36,409 nt of DNA from Bacteroides sp. (GCA_017992695.1 JAGOOC010000029.1:1-36409); one strand, 5' to 3'; numbered from the stretch's first letter, positions 25,787 through 35,120 are shown. Made by a program: numbers and translations. The notes: generated by a model from the sequence alone, not told the origin.

Positions 25787-26610
25787 TATAAAATAGCTTT
25801 CAACTCTTCTGCCATCTGTGCTTGAACCTCTTGAGCCGCTGCACGGGCAGCGTTGGCGAAGTTCTCTGTATGATCCGCATAGATGATGCCGCGTGAGGAG
25901 TTCACAATCAGTCCGCAAGTACTGTTCATACCGTACTTGCAAACCTCTTCGAGCGAACCGCCCTGTGCACCTACGCCGGGAACCAATAGGAAGTGATGGG
26001 GAACAATCTTGCGAATGTCCTCGAACGCCCGACCTTGCGTTGCACCTACTACGTACATCATTTGCTCGTCTCCCGCCCATTCTTGCGACTTCCGCAGTAC
26101 CTTTTCGAAGAGACGCTCTCCGTTTGCGTCTGCCGTTAGCTGAAAATCTTGCGAACCCTTATTGCTGGTTAGCGCCAGTAAAATAACCCACTTCTCGGGA
26201 TAGATGAGAAAAGGCTTTACGCTGTCTTCGCCCATATAAGGCGCTACGGTAACCGAGTCAATGTTGAGCTCGTCGAAAAACGAACGGGCATACATCTCAC
26301 TGGTGTTACCAATGTCGCCGCGCTTTGCATCGGCTATGATGAACTGATCGGGATATTGCGCTTTGATGTAGTTCACTGTTTTTTCAAAAGCAATCCACCC
26401 CTTTACGCCCTGACTTTCGTAGAAAGCCAAGTTGGGTTTGTAAGCGATGCAATAGTCGGCCGTAGCGTCAATGATCGCTTTGTTGAAAGCGAAGATGGGA
26501 TCTTCCTCCTTGAGGAGGTGTTGGGGGATTTTCTTTATATCGGTGTCGAGACCCACACAGAGGAATGATTTCTTGCGTTTAATTTGCTCGAATAGTTGTT
26601 GCTTATTCAT
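25786..26610 (-). CDS. pyrF: Orotidine 5'-phosphate decarboxylase (long form)
   Basis: Last step of UMP synthesis. The TIM barrel begins with FLCVGLDTD (about residue 16). The catalytic [10 protein letters not shown] places Lys96 between Asp94 and Asp99. VAPYMGEDS and VPGVGAQGG are the phosphate-binding and later barrel loops. This is the roughly 270-aa type II form found in Bacteroidota. The start at MNKQQLF (26610) is chosen; 30 further in-frame codons upstream are not conserved in character and would run into the prfA 3' end. It lies 29 bases after prfA and overlaps the HD gene by 1 base. Confidence 0.94.
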   Translation of the reverse strand: MNKQQLFEQIKRKKSFLCVGLDTDIKKIPQHLLKEEDPIFAFNKAIIDATADYCIAYKPNLAFYESQGVKGWIAFEKTVNYIKAQYPDQFIIADAKRGDIGNTSEMYARSFFDELNIDSVTVAPYMGEDSVKPFLIYPEKWVILLALTSNKGSQDFQLTADANGERLFEKVLRKSQEWAGDEQMMYVVGATQGRAFEDIRKIVPHHFLLVPGVGAQGGSLEEVCKYGMNSTCGLIVNSSRGIIYADHTENFANAARAAAQEVQAQMAEELKAIL

Positions 26611-26639
26611 GACGTTAATGATAAAAAATGATGAATGGG

Positions 26640-27752
26640 TTACAGTTCGCTCTCTTTCAACCGTTCTGCGTTTTCGGCAATGGTCAATTTGTCTATGCAC
26701 TCCTGAATGCTTCCTTCCATGAAAGCAGACAGATTATAGATAGTGTAGTTAATTCGGTGATCGGTGATGCGCCCTTGCGGATAATTATAGGTGCGTATTT
26801 TTGCCGAACGGTCTCCGGTCGACACCATAGTCTTGCGCTTAGAAGCAATATCGTCCAAGTATTTCTGATGCTCTTTGTCGTAAATGTACGAACGCAGGCG
26901 AGTCAAGGCACGGGCTTTGTTCTTGGGCTGATCGCGTGTTTCGGTACACTCAATCAATATCTCTTCGGATTCGCCCGTGTTCGGGTTCTTCCAAAGGTAT
27001 CGCAAACGAACGCCCGACTCTACCTTATTCACATTCTGTCCACCTGCACCGCCCGAGCGGAAGGTGTCCCATTTAATTTCGCCTTCGTTGATCTCTACGT
27101 CAAATTCTTCGGCTTCGGGAAGCACGGCTACAGAAGAAGCCGAGGTGTGTACCCTGCCTTGGGTTTCGGTAGCCGGTACACGTTGCACCCGGTGCACGCC
27201 CGATTCGTATTTCAATGTACCATACACGTTATCGCCCGATACGGTGAAGATGACCTCTTTGTATCCGCCGGCTGTTCCTTCGTTGCTGCTCGATACCTCT
27301 ACTTTCCAACCTTTCGACTCGCAATACTTCACGTACATGCGAAAGAGGTCGCCGGCAAAGATGGCTGCCTCGTCGCCACCCGTACCGCCACGTATCTCTA
27401 CAATGGCGTTCTTGCCATCTTGCGGGTCGGTAGGTACGAGCATGATTTTTATTTCTTCTTCCAGATGGGGCAAGCGAGCCTGACAGAGGTTAAGTTCTTC
27501 GCGAGCCATGTCGCGCATCTCCTGATCGTTTTCGTTGGTGATGATGTCTTTGGCTTCATCAATGCCGCTGAGTACCTGAATGTACTCTTTGCGTGCCTTC
27601 ATCAGGCTGTTCATCTCTTTGTACTCCTTGGTCAGCTTTACGTAACGTTTCTGATCGGCCAGTACCGAAGGGTCGGTAATGAGGGTCGATATCTCTTCGA
27701 AACGGGCTACAAGGCCTTCGAGTTTATCTAATAAACTATTATTGTCTGTCAT
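26640..27752 (-). CDS. prfA: Peptide chain release factor 1
   Basis: Class I release factor that reads UAA and UAG. The PAT tripeptide that marks RF1 is at residues 193-195 ([10 protein letters not shown]), and the GGQ hydrolysis motif is at 237-239 ([11 protein letters not shown]). The N-terminal coiled domain (about 1-100) and the [15 protein letters not shown] block are as in other RF1 proteins. The 370-aa length is slightly above the usual 360. The start lies 4 bases after the purM stop. Confidence 0.97.
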   Translation of the reverse strand: MTDNNSLLDKLEGLVARFEEISTLITDPSVLADQKRYVKLTKEYKEMNSLMKARKEYIQVLSGIDEAKDIITNENDQEMRDMAREELNLCQARLPHLEEEIKIMLVPTDPQDGKNAIVEIRGGTGGDEAAIFAGDLFRMYVKYCESKGWKVEVSSSNEGTAGGYKEVIFTVSGDNVYGTLKYESGVHRVQRVPATETQGRVHTSASSVAVLPEAEEFDVEINEGEIKWDTFRSGGAGGQNVNKVESGVRLRYLWKNPNTGESEEILIECTETRDQPKNKARALTRLRSYIYDKEHQKYLDDIASKRKTMVSTGDRSAKIRTYNYPQGRITDHRINYTIYNLSAFMEGSIQECIDKLTIAENAERLKESEL

Positions 27753-27756
27753 ATGA

Positions 27757-28923
27757 TTAATATCTGAATTCTCCGAATTCGCTCTTGATAATCAACTCTT
27801 TCTTCTCGCTCGCTTCGATGCGACCCACGATTTGTGCGGGTATGCCGAATGCCTCGGAGATGGCAATTACCTCTGCAGCATGCTCGGGCGATAAATAAAC
27901 CTCCAAGCGGTGTCCCATGTTGAATACCTTGTACATCTCAGCCCAATCCGTTCCGCTCTGTTCTTGAATGGTTTTGAATAGCGGAGGAACGGGGAAGAGG
28001 TTGTCTTTGATCACCCGCATATCACCAATAAAGTGTAGTATTTTGGTTTGCGCACCACCCGAACAGTGTACCATACCGTGTATTTCGGGGCGCAAGGCAT
28101 CGAGTAGTTTCTTCACTACAGGTGCATAGGTGCGTGTTGCCGAGAGCACCAGCTTGCCGGCATTGAGGGGAGAGTTTTCTACCTCATCGGTGAGCTTGAG
28201 TGCGCCCGAGTAAACAAGCTCTTCAGGCACCGCTGCGTCGTAGCTTTCGGGGTATTTCGTAGCCAAGTATTTAGAGAATACATCGTGGCGAGCCGAGGTC
28301 AACCCGTTGCTGCCCATGCCACCGTTGTACTCTTTCTCATAGGTAGCTTGTCCGTAAGAGGCAAGACCTACAATCACGTCGCCCGGTTGTATGTTGGCAT
28401 TGTCAATTACGTCGGCACGTTTCATGCGGCATGTCACGGTACTGTCTACAATGATGGTGCGCACCAAGTCGCCCACATCGGCTGTTTCGCCGCCGGTAGC
28501 ATATACGCCCACGCCCATTTCGCGCAATTCGTTCAGCAGTTCGTCTGTTCCATTGATAATGGCCGAGATAACCTCGCCTGGGATGAGGAGTTTGTTGCGT
28601 CCGATGGTCGATGATACCAAGATGTTATCTACCGCACCTACGCAAAGCAAGTCGTCGATATTCATAATCAGGGCGTCTTGTGCAATGCCTTTCCACACCG
28701 ATAGGTCACCGGTCTCTTTCCAGTACATGTAGGCCAGCGACGATTTTGTTCCTGCTCCGTCGGCATGCATAATGTTGCAATACTCCGGGTCACCACCCAG
28801 TATGTCGGGAATGATTTTGCAAAATGCTTGTGGGAAGATGCCTTTATCTATGTTCTTGATGGCATTGTGCACATCTTCTTTCGACGCGCTTACGCCACGC
28901 ATCATGTATCGTTGATTGCTCAT
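27757..28923 (-). CDS. purM: Phosphoribosylformylglycinamidine cyclo-ligase (AIR synthase)
   Basis: ATP-dependent ring closure of FGAM to AIR in purine synthesis. HADGAGTKSSLAY (about residue 55) is the ATP/substrate loop, IAQDALIMNIDDLLCVGA is the dimer core, and GGETADVGD (about 145) is the second signature. The protein is 388 aa, longer than the classical 345, as in the Bacteroidota form. It heads the minus-strand run purM-prfA-pyrF-HD-lpx and has a -33/-7 promoter upstream. Confidence 0.92.
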   Translation of the reverse strand: MSNQRYMMRGVSASKEDVHNAIKNIDKGIFPQAFCKIIPDILGGDPEYCNIMHADGAGTKSSLAYMYWKETGDLSVWKGIAQDALIMNIDDLLCVGAVDNILVSSTIGRNKLLIPGEVISAIINGTDELLNELREMGVGVYATGGETADVGDLVRTIIVDSTVTCRMKRADVIDNANIQPGDVIVGLASYGQATYEKEYNGGMGSNGLTSARHDVFSKYLATKYPESYDAAVPEELVYSGALKLTDEVENSPLNAGKLVLSATRTYAPVVKKLLDALRPEIHGMVHCSGGAQTKILHFIGDMRVIKDNLFPVPPLFKTIQEQSGTDWAEMYKVFNMGHRLEVYLSPEHAAEVIAISEAFGIPAQIVGRIEASEKKELIIKSEFGEFRY

Positions 28924-28956
28924 GAGTTAATTAGATGAATTATGTATATACAGGCG

Positions 28957-28991
28957 CAAAAGTACTGCTTTTTTTTCGTATCGGCAACAAA
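28957..28991 (-). promoter_or_regulatory. Promoter of the purM-prfA-pyrF run
   Basis: On the minus strand TTTG (28988-28991) and TACTTTTG (28957-28964) are spaced by 23 bases; the -7 box lies 33 bases before the purM ATG. No hairpin was seen between the LemA gene stop and this promoter, so read-through is possible. Confidence 0.5.
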
Positions 28992-28996
28992 AAAAA

Positions 28997-29587
28997 TTAG
29001 AACTTCACCTCAGGCGCTTGCTCGCTGCCTTCTGCCGCTTCGAAGTAAGCACGCTTCTCGAAACCGAACGCGGAAGCAAAAATGCTCTTAGGGAAACGAC
29101 GGATGCCGACGTTGTAAGCCTGTGCCGCATCATTGAAGTTTTTGCGCGCTACATTGATTCTGTTCTCGGTTCCTTCAAGCTGGGCTTGCAATTCCAAGAA
29201 GTTCTGATTGGCTTTCAACTCGGGATAGTTTTCGGTGATGGCAAGCAGTTTGCCCAATGCTTGTGTAACGGCTCCTTGTGCCTTCTGATATTCGGCCAGC
29301 TTCTCGGGTGTAAGGTCGGCAGCATCTACCTTGATTTGCGTAGCTTGACTGCGTGCTTGTATCACTCCTTCGAGTGTCTCTTTTTCGTGTGTGGCATATC
29401 CTTTAACGGTGTTTACCAGATTCGGAATGAGGTCGGCACGGCGTTGATACTGTGTCTCGACATTGGCCCATTGGCCGCTTACGTTTTCGTCCATGGTTAC
29501 CAAACCGTTGTATGTGCCAATGGCTGAGATTACAATGATTGCCACTACGGCAAGAATAGCAAGGAGAGTAATGACTGATTTCTTCAT
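28997..29587 (-). CDS. LemA family protein
   Basis: A membrane-anchored helical-bundle protein of unknown biochemical role. Residues about 5-27 are a single membrane helix. The rest has the LemA core: VSGQWANVETQYQRRADLIPNLVNTVKGYA, then ELQAQLEGTENRINVARKNFNDA, followed by the YN..IRRFP motif. At 196 aa it is normal. It is 36 bases downstream of the TPM-domain gene, a pairing seen in many bacteria, so the two may act together in the envelope. The C-terminal tail is acidic and short. Confidence 0.92.
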   Translation of the reverse strand: MKKSVITLLAILAVVAIIVISAIGTYNGLVTMDENVSGQWANVETQYQRRADLIPNLVNTVKGYATHEKETLEGVIQARSQATQIKVDAADLTPEKLAEYQKAQGAVTQALGKLLAITENYPELKANQNFLELQAQLEGTENRINVARKNFNDAAQAYNVGIRRFPKSIFASAFGFEKRAYFEAAEGSEQAPEVKF

Positions 29588-29623
29588 TTTATTCGTTTTT
29601 TTGATGATTTTCTTATATTATAA

Positions 29624-30553
29624 TTAAAAGCGCGAACCGGCTCCACCGCCTCCACCCATTCCGCCACCGAAGCTTCCGCCGCTAAAGCCACCACCGCCAC
29701 GGCTTCCTCCGCCTCCGAAACCGCCAAAGCCTCCAATGATAGGACCTCCACCACCACCGCCACGTCCGCGGTAGTCTTCATCGTAGGTCTGTTGACGACG
29801 CACAAGGGTGTGTCCACAATTTCGACATGTATACACCACGTCTTCTGTTTTAACTCCGTTTTGTTTAGAGATCAGGGTGCTTCCGCTGCGTTGCAGCTCA
29901 TGTTTGCCACATTTGGGGCAACGGCTGGCTCTGCGCACAGCCAACATGCTGATGATGCCGGCTATGCCAATGAATCCGATGAGCGCAAATACAATCAACC
30001 CCAAGGGGTTCCCTTGACCTTCGGTGGGGGTGTCGTTTACCATAGTTCCGTCTAAGCGGCCACAAACGGCACGAACACCGGCTACCATGCCGTTGTTCCA
30101 ATCGCCCTCTTTCAGGTAAGGAATCATGTATTGGGTTTGTATCCGCTTACAGATGGCATCGGGTAGGTCGCCCTCCAAGCCGTAACCGGTATAGAATTGT
30201 ACGCATCGCTGGTCTGTAACAAGCAAGATGACTAATCCGTTGTTCTTCCCTTTCTTGCCTACGCCCCACTGATTAAGCAGTTGGTGGGCGAAGTCGAAGC
30301 AGTCTGCCTCGCCAATGCTGGGCACTACCGCCACTACGGTTTCAATGCCCGTTTGCTGTTCGAGCGCATAGAGCATGCTGTCTATTCGGGCAACAGCTTC
30401 GCCCGATAGAATTCCGGCAGGATTGCAGGCGTACTGCATTTTGTTCTGCAGGTGTACCTTGGGTATGTTGTCTACCGTGTATACCTTTTCTTGTGCCTGT
30501 GATGGCGGAGAAAAGAGGGTGAAGAAAAGGATGAATGCAAGTATCTGTTTCAT
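29624..30553 (-). CDS. TPM-domain (YgcG-type) exported membrane protein
   Basis: A signal peptide (to about residue 20) leads to an extracytoplasmic TPM domain (about 40-165, with LNQWGVGKKGKNNGLVILLVTDQR). A membrane helix follows (about 182-205). Then comes a two-CxxC zinc ribbon (CPKCGKHE and CRNCGHT) on the far side, then a glycine-rich tail (about 265-309, GGGGG runs). TPM proteins bind metal and phosphate and in some species assist photosystem or membrane repair; the bacterial role is unsettled. Paired with LemA in one unit from its own -7 box. The zinc ribbon insertion is notable. Confidence 0.88.
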   Translation of the reverse strand: MKQILAFILFFTLFSPPSQAQEKVYTVDNIPKVHLQNKMQYACNPAGILSGEAVARIDSMLYALEQQTGIETVVAVVPSIGEADCFDFAHQLLNQWGVGKKGKNNGLVILLVTDQRCVQFYTGYGLEGDLPDAICKRIQTQYMIPYLKEGDWNNGMVAGVRAVCGRLDGTMVNDTPTEGQGNPLGLIVFALIGFIGIAGIISMLAVRRASRCPKCGKHELQRSGSTLISKQNGVKTEDVVYTCRNCGHTLVRRQQTYDEDYRGRGGGGGGPIIGGFGGFGGGGSRGGGGFSGGSFGGGMGGGGGAGSRF

Positions 30554-30574
30554 ACAACATTGTTTTTATAGATA

Positions 30575-30582
30575 CAAAGGTA
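30575..30582 (-). promoter_or_regulatory. -7 box for the TPM-LemA unit
   Basis: TACCTTTG on the minus strand, 21 bases before the ATG at 30553, is a perfect TAnnTTTG. Confidence 0.55.
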
Positions 30583-30597
30583 GGGCTTTTTTTGAAC

Positions 30598-31548
30598 TTA
30601 ATGGAGGTATCGTCCCACGAAAGTACGTACTCTATCCGTATATTCCGCTTTGTTTTCTTGATAAGAGAGGGCATGGGCCGCTCCGGGAACAATCCACAAC
30701 TCCTTCTCTCCCGGTTTGGCTTCGTAGAGCGGATACACCATCCAAGTGGGCACGTAGGTGTCTTTATCACCGTGAATGAAGAACATAGGCAATCGGCACT
30801 TGGCTACTTGATTAAGTGCTGAGGCTTCACTGAAGCTCCAACCATACTTCTGGCGGCACAAGAGGCTGGTAGTATACATCAACGGGAAAGGAGGGAGGTG
30901 ATGCTTGGTTTTGAGTTCGTTTGCAAACTCGTCCCAAACACTGGTGTAGCCACAATCTTCGACAAAGCATTTCACAAAGTCGGGTTGCTCTTCGCCCGAT
31001 ACCATCATGGTAGTGGCAGCTCCCATCGAGATGCCGTGTACCACCATTTGCGTGCTGTCTCCATAGAGCCCTTGGGCGAGGTTCATCCATTGCATCACAT
31101 CAAGACGATCCTTCCAGCCCATCTGTATGGCATCCCCTTCGCTGTCACCGTGGTGTTGCAGGTCGGGCAGTAGTACATTGAATTGCAGGTCGCGGTTGTA
31201 AAGGTAGCCAATCATGAACATGCGGATGGCATTGTCGGTATAGCCATGCACGATGACGGCTGTTTGGCTGGTTGGGCGTGGCGCCCGAATGTAGTAAGCG
31301 TGTAGCTGAACGCCTTGAGGATTGGTGATAAAGGTGTCGCGCAAAGCATCTTCTTTGCGAAGGCTATCTACCCAAGCCTCTAAAAAAGGGTACTCTTTGT
31401 ACATATAAGGATACGAATCGGCCTCTTTCGAGAGCAGGGTCTCGTTGGGACAGAGCGAGTAGTTCAACATATAGAAACTGCCCCAAACCGTAGCGCCTAT
31501 CAGTAGCAACACCATGGCAATGCTGCCATAAACAACTCTCTTTTTCAT
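30598..31548 (-). CDS. Membrane-anchored alpha/beta hydrolase
   Basis: A serine hydrolase of unknown substrate, of the BEM46/YqkD type. An uncleaved hydrophobic helix at about residues 6-28 anchors it to the membrane. The oxyanion loop is VIVHGYTDN (about 98-106), the nucleophile is Ser174 (HGISMGAAT), the acid is in FIHGDKDTYVP and the histidine in PGAAHALSY. At 316 aa it is usual for this group. It is the last gene of the phoH-purC-menG-aroE run, 11 bases after aroE. No terminator was seen before the TPM promoter. Confidence 0.88.
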   Translation of the reverse strand: MKKRVVYGSIAMVLLLIGATVWGSFYMLNYSLCPNETLLSKEADSYPYMYKEYPFLEAWVDSLRKEDALRDTFITNPQGVQLHAYYIRAPRPTSQTAVIVHGYTDNAIRMFMIGYLYNRDLQFNVLLPDLQHHGDSEGDAIQMGWKDRLDVMQWMNLAQGLYGDSTQMVVHGISMGAATTMMVSGEEQPDFVKCFVEDCGYTSVWDEFANELKTKHHLPPFPLMYTTSLLCRQKYGWSFSEASALNQVAKCRLPMFFIHGDKDTYVPTWMVYPLYEAKPGEKELWIVPGAAHALSYQENKAEYTDRVRTFVGRYLH

Positions 31549-31559
31549 CGTTCAGTTCC

Positions 31560-32300
31560 TTATTTATTCCATATTTCCCATCCGGCAAAGGCTTGCAACA
31601 GTAGCATCTCTAAACCGTTCTTGCTCACCGCACCTTGCTCTTCGCCTTTTTTCATGAAGAGTGTGGTGTTCGGATTATATAACAAGTCATAGAGCAAATG
31701 GTTTGGCGTAAGGTATTCATAAGGAATGTTGGGGCAAAAATCGACCTTGGGATACATTCCTACCGGGGTGCAATTAACAATGACCGTGTGCTCGGCCATG
31801 ATCTCGGGGGTTAGCTCCTCATAAATTATCGCGCCTTGATCGTGCGTGCGCGATACGAAAGTGCTTTCGATACCTAATTGCTTTAAGCCATGAAACACGG
31901 CTTTTGATGCACCGCCTGTGCCCAAAATCAGTGCTCGCTTATGGTGAGGCAACAAGAGTGGCTGTATGGACTGTGTGAACCCGATAATGTCGGAGTTGTA
32001 ACCCACTAATTTTATTTTACCCTTCTGACGTATGATTTTGATGACGTTCACTGCGCCTATCTTGGCCGCATCGGGGTCGAGCGAGTCTAGGTAAGGAATC
32101 ACCTGCTCTTTGTATGGGATGGTTACATTGAGGCCGCACAGGTTTGGATGATCGTTGACTATCGCCTTGAACAGATTGATATCAGCAATTTCGAAGTTGA
32201 CATATTCTGCATCAATGTGCTCCGAACGAAATTTCTCGTTAAAGTAACCGATAGAGAAGGAGTGCTTCAGGGGATAGCCAATTAAGCCGTACATTTGCAT
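31560..32300 (-). CDS. aroE: Shikimate dehydrogenase
   Basis: Reduces 3-dehydroshikimate with NADPH in aromatic amino acid synthesis. The substrate domain opens with GLIGYPLKHSFS and holds NVTIPYKEQVIPYL with the catalytic Lys; GYNSDIIGF supplies the Asp. The nucleotide-binding loop is LGTGGASKAV. The protein is 246 aa, shorter than the 270-aa E. coli enzyme but usual for Bacteroidota. It lies 18 bases after menG. Confidence 0.94.
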   Translation of the reverse strand: MQMYGLIGYPLKHSFSIGYFNEKFRSEHIDAEYVNFEIADINLFKAIVNDHPNLCGLNVTIPYKEQVIPYLDSLDPDAAKIGAVNVIKIIRQKGKIKLVGYNSDIIGFTQSIQPLLLPHHKRALILGTGGASKAVFHGLKQLGIESTFVSRTHDQGAIIYEELTPEIMAEHTVIVNCTPVGMYPKVDFCPNIPYEYLTPNHLLYDLLYNPNTTLFMKKGEEQGAVSKNGLEMLLLQAFAGWEIWNK

Positions 32301-32318
32301 AGTGTGGTGTCATTAAGT

Positions 32319-33056
32319 TCATTTGGTAGCAGTATAAAGCGTGCAGATGCCAAAGGTTAGTCGTCGAAACTGAACTTGGCTAAAGCCTGCGCGGGCAATG
32401 ATGCCCTCCATGACCTCTCCTTGCGGAAAGGCTTTGATGGTTTGTGGCAGGTATCTGTAAGCGTTATTGTCTTTGGAGAGTAATTTGCCTATTCCGGGTA
32501 TCACGACCTTGGAGTACAGGGTGAAGAGCTGCTTCATCGGGAAGCGATCGGGGGTGGTAAGCTCCAAGATCACCAAGTGTCCGCCGGGCTTAAGTACCCT
32601 ACACATCTCTGAAAGTCCGCGATCCAGATCTTCAAAGTTGCGGATACCGAAAGCCACTGTAATGGCGTCAAAGGTGTGTTCGGCAAACGAGAGGGAGGTA
32701 CAGTCTTCGCGGGCAAACGAAATGATGCCCGCAAGACCTTCCTTTTTTACTTTTTCACGTCCCACGTTCATCATCCCTTCCGATATGTCGGTGGCAATGA
32801 GTTGTTTCGGTTGCAGGCTGCGGCAGGCACGGATAGCGAAATCGCCCGTGCCGGTAGCTACATCCAACATCTGCTGCGGATGGAAAGGGCGCAACCAATC
32901 GATCGCCTTCTTGCGCCAACGCCTATCGATACCCAGTGAGAGGGTATGATTGAGCCGGTCGTAAGCAGGAGCGATATTGTCGAACATCTGTTCTACCTGT
33001 TCGCTTTTCTTTCCCTCTTTACCGTAAGGTTTGATGGTCTCTTGTGGGTAGTTCAT
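32319..33056 (-). CDS. menG: Demethylmenaquinone methyltransferase (UbiE/MenG)
   Basis: SAM-dependent methylation of demethylmenaquinone, the last step of menaquinone synthesis. Motif I is [12 protein letters not shown] (about residue 64). [25 protein letters not shown] is the family N-terminal signature, and [25 protein letters not shown] is the post-I to motif III block. The length of 245 aa is normal. Bacteroides uses menaquinone rather than ubiquinone, so menG is the fitting name. The ATG overlaps the purC stop as TAATG. Confidence 0.94.
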   Translation of the reverse strand: MNYPQETIKPYGKEGKKSEQVEQMFDNIAPAYDRLNHTLSLGIDRRWRKKAIDWLRPFHPQQMLDVATGTGDFAIRACRSLQPKQLIATDISEGMMNVGREKVKKEGLAGIISFAREDCTSLSFAEHTFDAITVAFGIRNFEDLDRGLSEMCRVLKPGGHLVILELTTPDRFPMKQLFTLYSKVVIPGIGKLLSKDNNAYRYLPQTIKAFPQGEVMEGIIARAGFSQVQFRRLTFGICTLYTATK

Positions 33057-34000
33057 TATTTCGTTAAAAACGCTGTTACGTTCTTCTCGATCCGTTCCAG
33101 CAAGTTGCTTGTATCTTCTCTCTCGAAAGTCTCTCCGGTGATGTTTTCGTATAGCTCAATGTAGCGGTCGCTGATGCGTTGCACGATCTCCGGGGTCATC
33201 TCCGGAACTTGCTGTCCCTCTTGTCCTTGAAATCCGTTCTCCATCAGCCATTCGCGTACGAACTCTTTCGAAAGTTGTTTCTGCGCTTCGCCTTTCTCGA
33301 AGCGTTCCAGGTAGCCTTCCGAGTAGAAGTAGCGGCTCGAGTCGGGCGTGTGAATCTCGTCCATCAAGTAGATGGTACCGTTGTGCTTGCCGAATTCGTA
33401 TTTCGTGTCCACCAGAATCAGTCCGCGCTCGGCAGCCATTTCAGTTCCGCGTTGAAACAGGGCCAGGGTGTATTTCTCTAAAGTGGCATACTCTTCGGGT
33501 GTAGCCAAGCCTTGGCGCAGAATTTCCTCTTTCGAGATGTCCTCGTCATGCAAACCCAGTTCGGCTTTCGTGGTTGGGGTTACGATGGGCTGAGGGAAGC
33601 GTTGGTTCTCGCGCATGCCCTCGGGAAGTTGCACACCACAAATTTCGCGTGCACCATTCTTGTACGAACGCCAGGCGCTGCCACAAAGATACCCACGTAC
33701 AATCATCTCAACGGCGAAGCCTTGACAAGCTACACCCACAGTCACCATGGGGTCGGGGGTTGCTCTTTTCCAGTTCGGGCAAATGTCTTGTGTGGCATCC
33801 AAAAACTTAGCTGCAATCTGGTTCAACATCTGTCCTTTGTACGGAATCCCTTCGGGTAGCACCACGTCGAAGGCCGAAATGCGGTCAGTAGCTACCATCA
33901 CCAGTTGTTCGTCATTGATGTTGTATACATCGCGTACTTTTCCGTGATACACACTTTTTTGTCCCGGAAAGTTGTAATCTGTTTGAGTTAATGCTTTCAT
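33056..34000 (-). CDS. purC: Phosphoribosylaminoimidazole-succinocarboxamide synthase
   Basis: SAICAR synthase of purine synthesis, joining CAIR and aspartate with [39 protein letters not shown] is the canonical N-terminal block, and LVDTKYEFG and [13 protein letters not shown] are later signatures. The 314-aa length matches the longer (about 300 aa) form. Its ATG overlaps the phoH stop (ATGA), and its stop overlaps the menG ATG, so the three genes are probably translationally coupled. Confidence 0.96.
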   Translation of the reverse strand: MKALTQTDYNFPGQKSVYHGKVRDVYNINDEQLVMVATDRISAFDVVLPEGIPYKGQMLNQIAAKFLDATQDICPNWKRATPDPMVTVGVACQGFAVEMIVRGYLCGSAWRSYKNGAREICGVQLPEGMRENQRFPQPIVTPTTKAELGLHDEDISKEEILRQGLATPEEYATLEKYTLALFQRGTEMAAERGLILVDTKYEFGKHNGTIYLMDEIHTPDSSRYFYSEGYLERFEKGEAQKQLSKEFVREWLMENGFQGQEGQQVPEMTPEIVQRISDRYIELYENITGETFEREDTSNLLERIEKNVTAFLTK

Positions 34001-34959
34001 CTTTCTATGTTGTTCTGTTTACTAATTTTATCAAATTTCTCGTAGGCATCTACAATACGTTCCACCAACTTATGGCGCACAATGTCTTTTTTATGCAGTT
34101 CTACCACGCTAATGCCTTTGACCCCTTTAAGTATGCGCAGGGCTTGGATCAACCCCGATGTCTGTGAGGCGGGCAGGTCAATCTGCGTCATGTCTCCCGT
34201 TACAATCATTTTCGTATTTAACCCCATGCGGGTGAGAAACATCTTGATCTGCTGAATGGTAGTGTTTTGGGCTTCGTCCAGAATCACCACGGCATCGTTC
34301 AGCGTGCGCCCGCGCATAAAGGCGAGTGGGGCTATTTGAATGATGTTCAGCTCCAGGTACTCTTTCAGCTTAGCCGCCGGAATCATATCTTGTAACGCAT
34401 CGTATAGGGGTTGCAAGTAGGGGTCTATCTTTTCCTTTAGGTCGCCGGGCAGGAAACCCAGTTTTTCGCCTGCTTCAACGGCAGGACGGCTGAGAATGAT
34501 TTTTTTGATCTCTTTGTTTTTCAGCGCACGAACCGCTAGTGCGATGGCTGTATAGGTTTTGCCCGAACCGGCCGGGCCGATGGCAAACACCAGATCGTTC
34601 TTCTCAAAACCCTCGACCAGCTTTAACTGATTCTCGCTGCGGGGGATGATGGGCTTACCGGTGACACTGAATACGATCACGTTCCCAATCTTTTCGGCTT
34701 GTGGCGCATTGCCCTTAATGATGTCGATGATCACCTCTTCTTTGAGTGAGTTGTAGGCTGCACAGTGTTTTTCGAGTTTGAGGATGTTCTCTTCGAACAA
34801 GCACATCTCTTCTTCGTCGCCCATCACTTTAATTACATTGCCACGGGCAACGATGCGCAATTTGGGGTATAGTGCTTTTATTAACTGTATGTTTGTATTG
34901 TTGACCCCAAAAAACACAACAGGATCAATGTCTTCAAGAACAATTAGCTTTTCTATCAT
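33997..34959 (-). CDS. phoH: PhoH-like ATPase
   Basis: Cytoplasmic P-loop ATPase of the PhoH family, linked in other bacteria to RNA metabolism and phosphate stress. Residues about 1-100 hold a KH-like N-terminal region. Walker A is [11 protein letters not shown] (about 133-143), and the [15 protein letters not shown] block and Walker [12 protein letters not shown] (about 222-232) follow. The length of 320 aa is normal. It is first in the phoH-purC-menG-aroE-hydrolase run and has a -7 box and a perfect palindrome in its leader. Confidence 0.94.
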   Translation of the reverse strand: MIEKLIVLEDIDPVVFFGVNNTNIQLIKALYPKLRIVARGNVIKVMGDEEEMCLFEENILKLEKHCAAYNSLKEEVIIDIIKGNAPQAEKIGNVIVFSVTGKPIIPRSENQLKLVEGFEKNDLVFAIGPAGSGKTYTAIALAVRALKNKEIKKIILSRPAVEAGEKLGFLPGDLKEKIDPYLQPLYDALQDMIPAAKLKEYLELNIIQIAPLAFMRGRTLNDAVVILDEAQNTTIQQIKMFLTRMGLNTKMIVTGDMTQIDLPASQTSGLIQALRILKGVKGISVVELHKKDIVRHKLVERIVDAYEKFDKISKQNNIER

Positions 34960-34976
34960 TGAATCAATTTAAAAGC

Positions 34977-34992
34977 TCACACACGTGTGTGA
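34977..34992. promoter_or_regulatory. Perfect 16-bp palindrome in the phoH leader
   Basis: TCACACACGTGTGTGA is its own reverse complement. It lies between the phoH -7 box (35002-35009, minus) and the phoH ATG, at about the expected transcription start. It could be a repressor operator or fold as a short 5' mRNA hairpin. No known regulator is assigned. Confidence 0.5.
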
Positions 34993-35001
34993 AATAGACT
35001 G

Positions 35002-35009
35002 CAAATTTA
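35002..35009 (-). promoter_or_regulatory. -7 box for the phoH run
   Basis: TAAATTTG on the minus strand, 42 bases before the phoH ATG, is a perfect TAnnTTTG. Confidence 0.5.
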
Positions 35010-35063
35010 ATGAAACGTTTGAATAGTTGGAAGATTCTTGCCGAATTAATTTGCAAGTGTTTT

Positions 35064-35091
35064 TTTGTAACAAACAAACAAGCTATATTTG
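35064..35091 (+). promoter_or_regulatory. Promoter of the DUF5715 gene
   Basis: TTTG (35064-35067) and TATATTTG (35084-35091) are spaced by 16 bases, 29 bases before the ATG at 35121. The site lies downstream of the first in-frame ATG (35010), which argues against that longer start. Confidence 0.55.
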
Positions 35092-35120
35092 CATCTTTTA
35101 AAAATCAAGAACACGAACGG

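Noticed and set aside
25787-26080. 98-codon upstream extension of the HD-domain frame
   Set aside because: The extension is Arg/Cys-rich, lies within pyrF in another frame, and MPGKRKI overlapping the pyrF stop is the natural start.
26628-27731. 367-codon plus-strand open frame opposite prfA
   Set aside because: It is antisense to a full-length RF1 with PAT and GGQ motifs and has no recognisable protein features. It is a codon-bias shadow.
29624-29760. Repeat-rich DNA near the TPM gene end as a tandem-repeat element
   Set aside because: It only encodes the glycine-rich tail of the TPM protein. No repeat continues outside the coding frame.
35010-35120. Longer start for the DUF5715 lipoprotein
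   Set aside because: It would lie upstream of the -33/-7 promoter and would bury the lipoprotein signal 37 residues inside.
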